Assembly (NCBI RefSeq): GCF_001613805.1
Contig: NZ_LPVY01000007.1
Location: 1 to 64,000, forward strand
Source of the DNA: Thalassospira lucentensis
Lineage (GTDB): Bacteria > Pseudomonadota > Alphaproteobacteria > Rhodospirillales > Thalassospiraceae
Length of the DNA stretch: 64,000 bases
Reading direction: 5' to 3'
The position numbers and the translations under genes were made by a program. The notes beneath the pieces were generated by a model. It searched no databases and had not been told where the DNA came from. It saw only the letters and a list, made by a program, of their open reading frames with translations. Shown here one piece after another: positions 27,489-36,624 of this stretch; the stretch's first letter is position 1, and each line of letters opens with the position of its first letter.

Positions 27489-27517
27489 ACTTGTTGTTAC
27501 AAGTTACAAGATGTAAG
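27489..27517. promoter_or_regulatory. Candidate operator before the TRAP operon
   Basis: The inverted repeat ACTTGT-4-ACAAGT (27489-27504) adjoins the imperfect palindrome TTACAAGATGTAAG. The motif matches the ACAAG boxes before gntR2 and lies about 80-108 bp upstream of the TRAP binding-protein gene. Confidence 0.5.
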
Positions 27518-27596
27518 CTTTTCTGACAACAACTGGTCCCATCAGGGAAAACAAGACTTTAACGTTGAATGACATAAAGTCACGGGAGGAATATCA

Positions 27597-28589
27597 ATGA
27601 ACAAGTTTATGAAGACCACCACACTGACACTTGCCGCAGCGGCAATGTCGGTCGCCTTTGTCGCCGGTGCGCAAGCACGCGAATGGCGCGGCTGGAACAT
27701 CCATCCGGCAGACTATCCGGTTTCGACCGGGATGGAAGAATTTGCCCGTCTGATCAATGAAAAATCCGGTGGCGACCTTGAAGCCAAGGTTTATCACGGC
27801 GGCGTTCTGGGCGATCAGCCCGATGCCATTCAACAGGTTCGCCTTGGTGGTCTGGACTGGGCTGTTTTCAACCTCGGCCCGCTCGGTGAAGTTGCGCCTG
27901 AAGCAAACGTTGTTTCGCTGCCTTTCATCTTCAAAAACGTCGATGCCATGCATGAAGTCATGGACGGTCCGGCAGGTCAGCAGATTGCAGACGGCCTTGC
28001 CGAAGCAGGTCTTCAGGCTCTTGGCTGGTATGATTCCGGTGCACGATCCTTCTATAACACCAAGCATCCGATCAACACGCCCGAAGATCTCAAAGGTCTT
28101 AAATTCCGCGTGATGAGCAACGATTTGTATGTGCAGATGGTTGCAGCCCTTGGCGGCAACGCAACCCCGATGCCGTATGGCGAAGTTTATCAGTCGTTGA
28201 AAACCGGTGTTATTGATGGCGCGGAAAACAACTATCCGTCCTATGACAGCTCCGGCCATTTTGAAGCTGCCAAATACTATTCGGTGACCCAGCATCTGAT
28301 CCTTCCGGAATGCCTGTGCGTCAACAAGGCGCTTTATGATGGCCTGTCAGATGACGAGAAAAAAATCCTTCAGGAAGCTGCGGATGAGTCGGTGAAGGTT
28401 CAGCGCGCTGCCTGGGCAGAACGTGCAGAAAAGTCCAAAGAGAAAGTTGTTGCAGCCGGTATCGAAGTGAACGAAGTCGCCGACAAGGCAGCGTTCCAGG
28501 ATGCGATGCAGCCTGTATATGACAACTTCATCAAAGCCAATCCGGATCTGGCCGATCTGGTCAAGGCAATTCAGGACGCCCAGAAATAA
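27597..28589 (+). CDS. TRAP transporter substrate-binding protein (DctP family)
   Basis: 330 aa preceded by GGGAGG. Signal peptide to ~residue 27 (ending GAQA). The mature DctP fold shows GWNIHPADYPVSTGMEEFARLINEKSGG, the carboxylate-binding Arg in LKGLKFRVMSNDLY, and GEVYQSLKTGVIDGAENNYPSY. TRAP binding proteins capture organic acids; with uronate dehydrogenase encoded in the same operon, D-galacturonate or D-glucuronate is the likely ligand. A perfect 12-bp-stem hairpin separates it from the membrane genes. Confidence 0.93.
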   Translation: MNKFMKTTTLTLAAAAMSVAFVAGAQAREWRGWNIHPADYPVSTGMEEFARLINEKSGGDLEAKVYHGGVLGDQPDAIQQVRLGGLDWAVFNLGPLGEVAPEANVVSLPFIFKNVDAMHEVMDGPAGQQIADGLAEAGLQALGWYDSGARSFYNTKHPINTPEDLKGLKFRVMSNDLYVQMVAALGGNATPMPYGEVYQSLKTGVIDGAENNYPSYDSSGHFEAAKYYSVTQHLILPECLCVNKALYDGLSDDEKKILQEAADESVKVQRAAWAERAEKSKEKVVAAGIEVNEVADKAAFQDAMQPVYDNFIKANPDLADLVKAIQDAQK

Positions 28590-28603
28590 TTGATCAAGCC
28601 ATA

Positions 28604-28632
28604 GAAGGGCGGCGACATTTTCGCCGCCCTTC
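28604..28632 (+). terminator. Strong hairpin between TRAP binding-protein and DctQ genes
   Basis: GAAGGGCGGCGA / TCGCCGCCCTTC, a perfect 12-bp stem with a 5-nt loop and a short T-run. It probably lets part of transcription stop so that the periplasmic protein outnumbers the permease. Confidence 0.82.
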
Positions 28633-28676
28633 TTTACGCTTGTATCCGGTCTTTTTGTTAATCCATTTCTGGCGGC

Positions 28677-29228
28677 GTGCGAATGCTTTCACAACTCACC
28701 GGGATGCTTGACCGTTTGGGTGGCGGACTAGCCAAAATCCTTAATCTGATCGGCGGAATTGCGCTGGTAGCGTTGATCCCCAGTTTTGCCTGGCTGGTTT
28801 TCGGGCGTTATGTCCTTAACGAAACCCCGACCTGGGTCGAACAGATTTCCCTGATCCTGATTGTTCTGATTACTTTTCCGGTTGCTGCGGCCTGTATCCG
28901 AGACAACAGCCATCTTTCGGTATCGTTTTTCCGCGATGCATTACCGCCCAAGGCCGCGGCTGTTTTGGCGTTGATCAGTTATGCGGCCATGGTGGTATTC
29001 GGTTTTTACATGTTGGTCGGCGCCTACGATCTGGTTGTTTTCAACTGGGCCAAAAGCATGCCGATCATCCACGTTCCCGACGGATTGCGATCCATTCCGA
29101 TGCTGGTCTGTGGCGGGGGCATCGTATTTTACAGCCTCGTGCATATCCTTAAAATCATCACGGGCTGGAAAACCATCGCGCATAGCCGGTTTTACAGCGA
29201 CGAATTGCTTGATAAGGACACTGAATAA
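28677..29228 (+). CDS. TRAP transporter small permease (DctQ family)
   Basis: 183 aa if GTG is used (ATG two codons later is equally possible). Four membrane segments at roughly 20-42, 58-78, 95-118 and 140-160; FGRYVLNETPTWVEQISL is the typical DctQ segment after the first helix. It forms the small subunit with the adjoining DctM; the stop TAA directly abuts the next ATG, so the two are coupled. Confidence 0.92.
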   Translation: MRMLSQLTGMLDRLGGGLAKILNLIGGIALVALIPSFAWLVFGRYVLNETPTWVEQISLILIVLITFPVAAACIRDNSHLSVSFFRDALPPKAAAVLALISYAAMVVFGFYMLVGAYDLVVFNWAKSMPIIHVPDGLRSIPMLVCGGGIVFYSLVHILKIITGWKTIAHSRFYSDELLDKDTE

Positions 29229-30518
29229 ATGGGCATGACCATTCTTTTGGGCCTGTTTGCCGTTGGTATTGTCATTGGCATGCCCGTTGCCCTTGCACTT
29301 GGTATTGCGGCCCTTGCGACCTTTTTCTTCGAGGGTCTGCCAACCCTGATCGCGTTTCAGCGTATCGGTTCGGGCATCAGTGCCTTTTCGCTTCTGGCCA
29401 TTCCGTTCTTTATCTTTGCCGGCGAACTGATGCTTCATGGCGGGATTGCCAACCGGCTGGTGCAGTTTGCAACCGCATTGGTCGGCAGCCGCCGCGGCGG
29501 ACTTGGCATTGTGAACGTGTTTTCATCGATGCTGTTTGGTGGCATTTCCGGATCGGCCGTAGCCGATACATCGGCACTCGGCTCGATCCTGATCCCGGTG
29601 ATGAAAAAGGAAGGCTACCGTGCCGATTATGCGGTCAACGTTACGGTGACCTCGTCGATCGCGGGTATCATGATCCCGCCAAGCCATAACATGATCCTGT
29701 ATGCGGTTGCGGCCGGTGGCGGGATTTCAATTTCCAAACTGTTCATGGCTGGACTGGTGCCGGGCATCATCATGTGTCTGCTGCTTGGCCTTGCGACATG
29801 GCTTGTGGCGATAAAGCATGGCTATCCGGCTGTACCGTTTCCGGGATGGCGGGTTGTCGGGGTTACGGCCATTCGAGCCATTCCGGGCTTTTTCACGGCC
29901 GTGATTATCGTCGGCGGTGTGTTGAGCGGTGTGTTCACAGTGACTGAATCCGGTGCCATCGGTGTGGCCTATGCGTTGATCATTACCGGGCTTGTCTATC
30001 GCGAACTGAACTGGGTCGGATTTGTTGCGGCGGTCAAACAATCGGCGAAGACTACGGCCCTTGTCATGCTGCTGGTCGGATGTGCATCGGCCTATGGTTA
30101 CATGCTGGCGTTTTATCAGGTACCCGATGCATTGGCGCATGCGATTACATCCGTCACCGATAACCCGATCATGGTTCTGTTGCTGATCAATGTCATGCTG
30201 CTGATTGCCGGCATGATCATGGATATGGCCGCATTGATCCTGATCTGTACGCCGATCTTCCTGCCGCTGGCGACCCAATTCGGTATGGACCCGATCCAGT
30301 TCGGTATGGTGCTGATGATGAATTTGGGGCTTGGCCTTTGTACGCCACCGGTCGGCTCCTGCCTGTTTGTCGGTTGCGCGATTGGCGGGGTGAAGATCGA
30401 GAAGGCCGTCATGACGATCTGGCCGTTCTATCTGGCGATCCTGACGGCGCTTATGCTGACAACCTATGTACCGGCGATTTCCCTGACTCTGCCTAACCTT
30501 GTGTTTGGCGGGGGCTGA
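29229..30518 (+). CDS. TRAP transporter large permease (DctM family)
   Basis: 429 aa, about 12 membrane segments, the ion-coupled transport subunit. Family blocks: IPFFIFAGELMLHGGIANRLV, GGISGSAVADTSALGSILIPVM, VTSSIAGIMIPPSHNMILYAVAAGG and GMVLMMNLGLGLCTPPVGSCLFVGCAIG. It lies between DctQ and uronate dehydrogenase in one operon, so its cargo is probably a hexuronate. It drives uptake with a sodium or proton gradient as in other TRAP systems. Confidence 0.94.
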   Translation: MGMTILLGLFAVGIVIGMPVALALGIAALATFFFEGLPTLIAFQRIGSGISAFSLLAIPFFIFAGELMLHGGIANRLVQFATALVGSRRGGLGIVNVFSSMLFGGISGSAVADTSALGSILIPVMKKEGYRADYAVNVTVTSSIAGIMIPPSHNMILYAVAAGGGISISKLFMAGLVPGIIMCLLLGLATWLVAIKHGYPAVPFPGWRVVGVTAIRAIPGFFTAVIIVGGVLSGVFTVTESGAIGVAYALIITGLVYRELNWVGFVAAVKQSAKTTALVMLLVGCASAYGYMLAFYQVPDALAHAITSVTDNPIMVLLLINVMLLIAGMIMDMAALILICTPIFLPLATQFGMDPIQFGMVLMMNLGLGLCTPPVGSCLFVGCAIGGVKIEKAVMTIWPFYLAILTALMLTTYVPAISLTLPNLVFGGG

Positions 30519-30551
30519 TTGCGGACCAAGATGACTTCAAAGAGGAAGACG

Positions 30552-31346
30552 ATGAAACGTTTGCTGATTACCGGTGCTGCCGGCAACCTTGGAAAAATCC
30601 TGCGCGAGGGGCTTAAAGGCTATGCCGATGTCCTGCGCCTTTCGGATATCGCACCGATGGACCCGGCCGGTCCGGGCGAGGAAGTCGTGCCGTGCGATCT
30701 TTCGGATCGGGCGGCTGTGCATGAACTGACCAAGGATTGCGACGGGATCATTCATCTGGGCGGAATTTCGATTGAGGCCGCATTTGATGACCTGCTGCAG
30801 GCCAATTTCCTTGGCACCTATAACCTTTATGAAGGTGCACGCAAAAATGGCAAGCCGCGCATCCTGTTTGCCAGCTCGAACCACGCCATCGGGTTCCACA
30901 AGCGCACGACCAAGCTTGATGACAAATCCGAACTGCGCCCCGACAGCCTTTATGGTGTCACCAAATGCTATGGCGAGGCATTGGCAAGCTATTACTACGA
31001 CAAGTTCGATGTCGAAACCGTCTCGCTTCGCATCGGGTCGTGCTTTGAAAAGCCGCGAGATCGCCGGATGTTGTCGACATGGATGAGCCCGCGCGATTTT
31101 ATTTCCCTGATGAAGGCGGTATTTGATGCGCCGATGACTGGCCATCTAGTGATGTATGGTGTGTCGAACAACCGCACGAAATGGTGGAGCAACGACCACG
31201 CCGACCTGATCGGCTGGCAGCCGCAGGACAGTTCCGATATCTTCCGCGAAGAAATCGAGGCAGCCTTCCCGGCTGAGGATCGCCATGATCCGGCTGTGAT
31301 CTATCAGGGCGGTGGTTTTGCCGCCAAGGGTCACTTCGAAGACTGA
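30552..31346 (+). CDS. udh: Uronate dehydrogenase
   Basis: 264 aa extended SDR from the ATG after AGAGGAAG. It is closely similar in length and sequence to Agrobacterium Udh: TGAAGNLGK at 8-16, CDGIIHLGGISIE, FASSNHAIGFH, catalytic Y134/K138 in LYGVTKCYGE, SLRIGSC and MLSTWMSPRDF. It oxidises D-galacturonate or D-glucuronate with NAD to the aldaro-lactone, which the SMP-30 lactonase could open. It is the last gene of the TRAP operon, followed by a terminator. Confidence 0.93.
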   Translation: MKRLLITGAAGNLGKILREGLKGYADVLRLSDIAPMDPAGPGEEVVPCDLSDRAAVHELTKDCDGIIHLGGISIEAAFDDLLQANFLGTYNLYEGARKNGKPRILFASSNHAIGFHKRTTKLDDKSELRPDSLYGVTKCYGEALASYYYDKFDVETVSLRIGSCFEKPRDRRMLSTWMSPRDFISLMKAVFDAPMTGHLVMYGVSNNRTKWWSNDHADLIGWQPQDSSDIFREEIEAAFPAEDRHDPAVIYQGGGFAAKGHFED

Positions 31347-31369
31347 TCCTTGATTTTTGTTACGCATAT

Positions 31370-31400
31370 AAAGGGCCGCATAAGCGGCCCTTTGTTGTTT
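31370..31400 (+). terminator. Terminator after udh
   Basis: AAAGGGCCGC / GCGGCCCTTT with an ATAA loop and a T-rich tail. Confidence 0.9.
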
Positions 31401-31469
31401 TTGGTGAAAAAACGCTGCTGCATTTCGTCTATGAGATAATGACCAGTTACTTTCGGCATGAGGAAATTG

Positions 31470-31853
31470 ATGTTCAGATCAAGCTCGTTGACGGATGATA
31501 TTATACTGTTCGAGATGGTTGACGCGCAAAGTTCTGCCGATGGGGAGAGCTATATCAGGGCTCTTTACGCACTATCGGCCCGAACGGAACCGGTGATATT
31601 GATCATGCTTTTTACCGGGCATGTCGAGCAGGATCACGAAACCCGCAAACAGGCGGCGCTTTGGTTCAGGCAGAACCGAGACCGGTTGCCGTGCTTCGCC
31701 AAGGGACTGATACAGGTGGAGCCGGATCACGAACATGACCATGCCGAAGAGGTCGAGAACAGCAACTTTGCAAGAATGCTGCCCTTTCCCCTTAAACATG
31801 CGCATAGCTTTGACGAGGCCTATGCACTGGCGAAGAACTGGCCGAAGACCTAG
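31470..31853 (+). CDS. Hypothetical protein with a His/Asp-rich segment
   Basis: 127 aa from the ATG preceded by GAGGAAA; an ATG at 31458 is possible but has no site. I do not recognise a family. It appears to be a small alpha/beta protein: a hydrophobic strand PVILIMLFTGHV, a basic helix RKQAALWFRQNRDRL, an acidic histidine segment EPDHEHDHAEE at ~90-100 that could bind metal, and a final helix SFDEAYALAKNW. Its stop codon overlaps the stop of the convergent siderophore permease gene within CTAG, so the two genes share a 3' end. Confidence 0.65.
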   Translation: MFRSSSLTDDIILFEMVDAQSSADGESYIRALYALSARTEPVILIMLFTGHVEQDHETRKQAALWFRQNRDRLPCFAKGLIQVEPDHEHDHAEEVENSNFARMLPFPLKHAHSFDEAYALAKNWPKT

Positions 31854-33859
31854 CGTTTGCGGATTGCCAGAAACAGGAAATACGCCGTTCCGATCAGGGC
31901 GGCGATCAGGCCGGTTGGTAATTGCTGGGGATAGAGCATATTTCTGGCCATCCATTCGGCAACCATCATCACATTCGCCCCGATCAGAACTGCGCCCAGC
32001 AAATGCCCCCCCGCAAGCCGGTAACCGGCAATCCGTGCGAGATGCGGGGCCATCAGCCCGACGAAGCTGAGTGGTCCGACAAGCAGCGTTGCACTGGCGG
32101 CAAGGATGGCGGCAAGCAGCATGATGAAGAACTGGAAACCTGAAATGCCAAGGCCAAGCGAGGTGGCCTGATCATTGCCAAATGACGCCAGCTCAAGCGG
32201 GCGGCGCACCGCAATCACCACAACCAGCAAGGCTGCGGTGACCCCCGCGACGATCAGGACTTCGTCCATGCGGGTGAAATAGGTTGTGCCCGCCAGCCAC
32301 GAAATCAGCATTGATGTTTGCGTGCCACTGCGGGTCAGCGCAATACGAACAATCGCGCCCAAAATGGCAGTTAAGGCCAGGCCGTTTAGCAACAGGTAAT
32401 GCGGGGCGTGGGTGAATTTCCGGCATAGCAGTAGCAGGACGAACAGCGAAATGATCCCGCCGGCAGCACCAACAAACATCAGTTCGGCACGTTGTCCGAA
32501 GCCAAAGAAAACAAGGGCGATGATCATCGCGAGTGCGGTGGCAGAACTGACGCCGGTGATTTCCGGGCTGGCCAATGGGTTGCGCCCGACGCGCTGAATT
32601 AACGTGCCTGAAACCGCGAGAGCCGCGCCGCAAATGATTGCGGCAAAGGTCCGTTCGGAACGCTGGAGGACGATGTCATGGAAGCTTTCACCACCAGTCA
32701 GAAATACGAAATCATGACCGTTAAACGACACGAACAAGGATAGGCCCAAACCTGTAACCAGCCCTAATACCAGCAGGAGGCTCAGCAGATTTTTCGACAC
32801 AATGTGCTGATCTGGATGATGGTCCTCGCTTTGTTGGCCGGGCATAATCCGGGCCTTGCGCAGGATCAGTATGATAAATGGCGCGCCGATCAAGGCAGTG
32901 GCTGCACCGGTTGGAACGATGTCGCCATCAAGCCCGTTCATCTGCCGGACAATAAAGTCGATACACAATAGTGCAAAGCCGCCGGTCAACAGCGAATAGA
33001 TCATCAGATCGCGCGAACGTGTCAGACCGGCAATACGCAGGGCGGCAGGGACGGCCAGACCGATAAAACCGATCAACCCGGCAGCCGAAATGACCGATGC
33101 GGTAATGAAAACGGCAAAGCCCAGGATCAACAGCCGCAAGATGGTGACGCGAGCACCAAGCGAGCTTGCGGTGTCGTCGCCAAGGGCAAGAAGATCAAGC
33201 GGGCGCGAGAGAAGCAGAACAACAGCAACACCGACCAGCAGGCGGGGCAAAACAAACTGCGTTGAGTCCCAGCCGTTTTGCGCGAGGTCACCCGCCCCCC
33301 ACATGAATACCGATTGCAGATACTGTTCGTTAAACAGCAGAAAAATCTGCGTACCCGATTGCAGCATCAGATTGATGATCATCCCGGCCAGTATCAGCCA
33401 AAGCGTCGCATTGGCGCGCCGCGATGCAATCAGGTAAACCGCGCCAAGGGCGATCATGCCACCGGCAAGGGCCGCGGCTTCCTTGAACGGGGCGAGTGCT
33501 GCCGGGGCCAGAAGCAGGAAAACCGTCAGGGCAAATTCAACACCTGCACCGACACCAAGGGTCGTCGGAGATGCGAGCGGATTACGTAATACCGTCTGGA
33601 TCGCTGCCCCGGCGAGGGTCAAACCGGCACCACAGATAAAGGCCATTGTGATCCGGGGCAGGGTGCTGAAATGAAACAGGATCTGATCGAAATCAGTTTC
33701 GTCGGGATGAAACAGTACATTCATCCCGGCTCCCTTTTGAAGGAACGGCCAAAGATCATTGATCAGGATTGCAACCGAACAGATTGCAAGTGCAAGGCAT
33801 AGGAGCGCCGGGCCGCGATAGAAAAACCGGCTCATGTCACGGCTCGTTTCGCCGCTCAT
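31850..33859 (-). CDS. Iron-siderophore ABC permease, fused double subunit (FhuB type)
   Basis: 669 aa, two FecCD permease modules in one chain (about 20 membrane segments). The module repeat is visible: TMAFICGAGLTLAGAAIQTVLRNPLASPTTLGV in the N-half and TFAAIICGAALAVSGTLIQRVGRNPLASPEITGV in the C-half, with FIGLAVPAALRI and FVGLMAPHLARI near their ends. This fused form is characteristic of FhuB, importing Fe(III)-hydroxamates. It is the last gene of the ATPase-binding protein-binding protein-permease operon and overlaps the preceding binding-protein gene by 4 bp. Confidence 0.93.
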   Translation of the reverse strand: MSGETSRDMSRFFYRGPALLCLALAICSVAILINDLWPFLQKGAGMNVLFHPDETDFDQILFHFSTLPRITMAFICGAGLTLAGAAIQTVLRNPLASPTTLGVGAGVEFALTVFLLLAPAALAPFKEAAALAGGMIALGAVYLIASRRANATLWLILAGMIINLMLQSGTQIFLLFNEQYLQSVFMWGAGDLAQNGWDSTQFVLPRLLVGVAVVLLLSRPLDLLALGDDTASSLGARVTILRLLILGFAVFITASVISAAGLIGFIGLAVPAALRIAGLTRSRDLMIYSLLTGGFALLCIDFIVRQMNGLDGDIVPTGAATALIGAPFIILILRKARIMPGQQSEDHHPDQHIVSKNLLSLLLVLGLVTGLGLSLFVSFNGHDFVFLTGGESFHDIVLQRSERTFAAIICGAALAVSGTLIQRVGRNPLASPEITGVSSATALAMIIALVFFGFGQRAELMFVGAAGGIISLFVLLLLCRKFTHAPHYLLLNGLALTAILGAIVRIALTRSGTQTSMLISWLAGTTYFTRMDEVLIVAGVTAALLVVVIAVRRPLELASFGNDQATSLGLGISGFQFFIMLLAAILAASATLLVGPLSFVGLMAPHLARIAGYRLAGGHLLGAVLIGANVMMVAEWMARNMLYPQQLPTGLIAALIGTAYFLFLAIRKR

Positions 33860-34788
33860 TTAACCGGGCCACTTTCCATGCTTTCGGCAAGAAGCCGGGC
33901 AAAGCGCAGGGCGGATGGCATGCCGCCATATGCCCAGACGACAGGCAGTTCGTAAACCCGGTCGTTGCGAACGAAATCAAGGATTTTCCACACCGGCGAT
34001 GCCCAGACCTTTTCGCGGATCACATCGGGTACCGGGTTCAGGTACACCAGCGTATCCTGTGCACGCGGGCCAAGGATTTCGATGCCCCCCTTGGCAAAGC
34101 CCCAATTGTTGACCGGCCCCTGATAGGCTAGTGGTAGATCCATTTTTGCCAGTACGGTGCCGGGCAGGGACGATTTGCCATAAAGCCCGATATGGCTTTC
34201 GGATACGAACTGGGTGATTGCAAGGGCGCGGCCCGGCGGCATGGCAGCCCGGATGCGAGCACCATATTCGGCGAATTTGTCATCGGCATCGGCAAGCCAT
34301 GCGGCGGCTTCTGCCTCGCGCCCGGTGGCTTTGGCGAGTGTATCGAAAAGTTTACGGGCTTCGGGCAGGACATCACGGTTGTTGTTATAGATCGACAGAA
34401 CGATGGTTGGGGCGATGGCATTGAAATTGTCATATGCCATTTCAAGATCCTTGCTGATCACGATCAGGTCGGGCTTGGCATCGCGCAGGGCCTCAATATT
34501 GGGGGCCGCGCGCTGGCCGATGTCGGTGAAGTTTTCGGGAAGGTCAGGTTTGGCAACCCAATCGAGATAGTCATCGGGATCGGCAATCGCGACCGGATCA
34601 AGCCCAAGAGCAATGACCGTTTCGGTCGTGGCCCAGTTCGTTACCGCAACGCGTTTTGCCGGTGCGTCAAGGGTCAGTGTGCCGTGTTCATGCTCAATCG
34701 TGACAGGTTCAGCGGTTGCCATTTTGGGTACAAGAGGTGCGGTCAAACCGGCGATCACGGACAGCCAAAGAAACAGGTATCTGGTCAT
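33856..34788 (-). CDS. Iron-siderophore binding protein (FhuD-like) A
   Basis: 310 aa with a Sec signal peptide to about residue 26 (ending MATA). Class III periplasmic_binding_2 fold: KRVAVTNWATTETVIALGLDPVAIADPDDY, APNIEALRDAKPDLIVIS, and a C-lobe VYELPVVWAYGGMPSALRFARLL. Hydrophobic and Trp/Tyr-rich pocket residues fit hydroxamate siderophores. It is a paralogue of the next gene upstream, sharing the NWG-F and GPVNNWGF/GPVNGWGF segments. Confidence 0.9.
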   Translation of the reverse strand: MTRYLFLWLSVIAGLTAPLVPKMATAEPVTIEHEHGTLTLDAPAKRVAVTNWATTETVIALGLDPVAIADPDDYLDWVAKPDLPENFTDIGQRAAPNIEALRDAKPDLIVISKDLEMAYDNFNAIAPTIVLSIYNNNRDVLPEARKLFDTLAKATGREAEAAAWLADADDKFAEYGARIRAAMPPGRALAITQFVSESHIGLYGKSSLPGTVLAKMDLPLAYQGPVNNWGFAKGGIEILGPRAQDTLVYLNPVPDVIREKVWASPVWKILDFVRNDRVYELPVVWAYGGMPSALRFARLLAESMESGPVK

Positions 34789-34794
34789 ATCGAT

Positions 34795-35736
34795 TTACGA
34801 TCCGTGTGCGTCGGTGATGGCGTCGGCAAGCTGTTCGGCAAAACGTACTGCCGACAAAAGCCCACCGAATGTCCAGCTTGTCGGGACTTCATAAACGGTA
34901 TTTTGCCGGTTGAACGGTAATGCTTTCCAGACCGGGGAGCCAAACAGTTTGGTTTTGACAGCCGCGGGTGTCGGTTCGATATAGGCGAAGTGGGCAGGGC
35001 CAAGTTTGGCCAGGTCACCAATTTCGCCGTTGCTGAACCCCCAGCCATTGACCGGGCCGGTCCAGGTATTGGCAAAACCCATCCGCGCCAGCGTCGATCC
35101 GAAAAGCGATGTGGTACCGTGAATGCGGAAATGGGCATCGTCGAGGATGCGCACGACCGCGAATTTCGCATCGTCGCCAACCGCCTTGCGGATGTGATCG
35201 GCGGCGGTAGCAATACGTTGATTGGCAGATGCGATGATTTCTTCGGCTTTGTCACTGCGCCCGGTCAGTTGGCCGACATTGCGCATCAGGTCTTCGGCCC
35301 TGTTGAGAGCAGGCTGGTCGGTGTTATAGATCGAATAGACCATGGTCGGCGCGAAGGCCGAAAGTTTGTCATAGGCCATGGCGACGTCGCTGCTTATCAG
35401 GATGACTTCGGGGCGGCTGTCGCGCAGGGCTTCAAAATTCGGGGCCATGCGGGTGCCAAGATCGACAAACTCGGCGGGCAATGCCGGTTCGACCACCCAT
35501 TCGCGATATCCGTCAGCCTCGGGTATGGCGACCGGGTCAATGCCAAGGGCCAAAACCGTTTCGGTCAGTGACCAGTTCGATACGGCAATCCGGTTCGGTG
35601 GGGTCGCAAAATTCACCGTTCCCATTTCGTGGGTATAGGTTTCAGCCAGCGCGATTGACGGGGCGATGGTCGGGGCAAGGATGCCGGTAGCAATCACGCA
35701 GGAACAGGCGATTGAAGCGATTAGGCGGTTTCGCAT
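34795..35736 (-). CDS. Iron-siderophore binding protein (FhuD-like) B
   Basis: 313 aa from the ATG beginning MRNRLIAS, which gives a signal peptide ending SIALA; an earlier ATG at 35766 would overlap the ATPase gene. The fold and motifs parallel protein A: NRIAVSNWSLTETVLALGIDPVAIPEADGY, APNFEALRDSRPEVILIS, GPVNGWGFSNGEIG, VYEVPTSWTFGGLLSAVRFAEQL. Two binding proteins for one permease suggest two ligand ranges. Confidence 0.9.
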   Translation of the reverse strand: MRNRLIASIACSCVIATGILAPTIAPSIALAETYTHEMGTVNFATPPNRIAVSNWSLTETVLALGIDPVAIPEADGYREWVVEPALPAEFVDLGTRMAPNFEALRDSRPEVILISSDVAMAYDKLSAFAPTMVYSIYNTDQPALNRAEDLMRNVGQLTGRSDKAEEIIASANQRIATAADHIRKAVGDDAKFAVVRILDDAHFRIHGTTSLFGSTLARMGFANTWTGPVNGWGFSNGEIGDLAKLGPAHFAYIEPTPAAVKTKLFGSPVWKALPFNRQNTVYEVPTSWTFGGLLSAVRFAEQLADAITDAHGS

Positions 35737-35746
35737 GGTCAGGACC

Positions 35747-36523
35747 CTAAGCAATGTAGCTGACATAATGAGCGGATTCCGGCAGGCGGATCACCCCGAT
35801 TTCGGTTTGGAAAATATCGCGAAGCGTATCGGCCTGCATGAAATCGCTCGCTGTTCCCTGCCAGCAGGTGCGACCGCCACGAAGGGCGAGGATATGATCA
35901 GCAAAGCGCCCCACCATGTCGATATCATGCAGAACCGCAATCACGGTCAGACCGATTTCTGATTTAAGATTGGCGACAAGTTGCAAGATGTCGCGTTGAT
36001 GTCCGACATCAAGGGCAGATGTCGGTTCATCAAGCAGCAGAACCGGTGCATCCTGGGCAAGCAGCATGGCAAGCCAGACGCGTTGGCGTTCCCCGCCCGA
36101 AAGGCTTGCGACAAAGCGGTCGGCAAAATCGGTAACGTGGGTCATTTCCATGGCGCGTTCGATTTTTTCGTGATCGTCCGACCGATAGCGGCCAAAGGCC
36201 CCGCGCCAAGGGTAGCGGCCAAAGGAGACCAGTTCGCGCACGCTGAGATGGGCAGGCACAATCGGGCTTTGCGGCAGATAGGCGACCTTGCGGGCGAAAT
36301 CACGCGTGCTGTGCGTATCAAGGATTTGTGTATCAAGTGTGATCTGGCCGGATGCAGGTTTGTTTTTCCGCGCCAGCAATTTCAAAAGCGTGCTTTTACC
36401 CGATCCGTTATGTCCAACAATCGCGCTGAATTCGCCGGTCGGGAAGGACACCGAAATATCGCCCAGCAGCGTTTTCGGGTTCTTGCCTTCGCTTTGGAAG
36501 GAGACATTTTTCAGATCGAACAT
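35747..36523 (-). CDS. Iron-siderophore ABC ATPase (FhuC-like)
   Basis: 258 aa from the start MFDLKNVSF, chosen by domain alignment because no good ribosome-binding site is seen; an in-frame ATG lies at 36574. Walker A GHNGSGKST at 37-45, LSGGERQRV at 141-149, Walker B VLLLDEP at 161-167, and a Q-loop at YLPQSPIVP. The first gene of the importer operon, downstream of a possible iron-responsive box. Confidence 0.93.
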   Translation of the reverse strand: MFDLKNVSFQSEGKNPKTLLGDISVSFPTGEFSAIVGHNGSGKSTLLKLLARKNKPASGQITLDTQILDTHSTRDFARKVAYLPQSPIVPAHLSVRELVSFGRYPWRGAFGRYRSDDHEKIERAMEMTHVTDFADRFVASLSGGERQRVWLAMLLAQDAPVLLLDEPTSALDVGHQRDILQLVANLKSEIGLTVIAVLHDIDMVGRFADHILALRGGRTCWQGTASDFMQADTLRDIFQTEIGVIRLPESAHYVSYIA

Positions 36524-36624
36524 TGGGCGGAAACTCGCAAGAATTCGGTGCCGTTGCAAAATCGCGGATCGCATCCGGCAAAGCAGGCTGCATGAATATG
36601 AAAATGCCTATCAATAACCTGATA

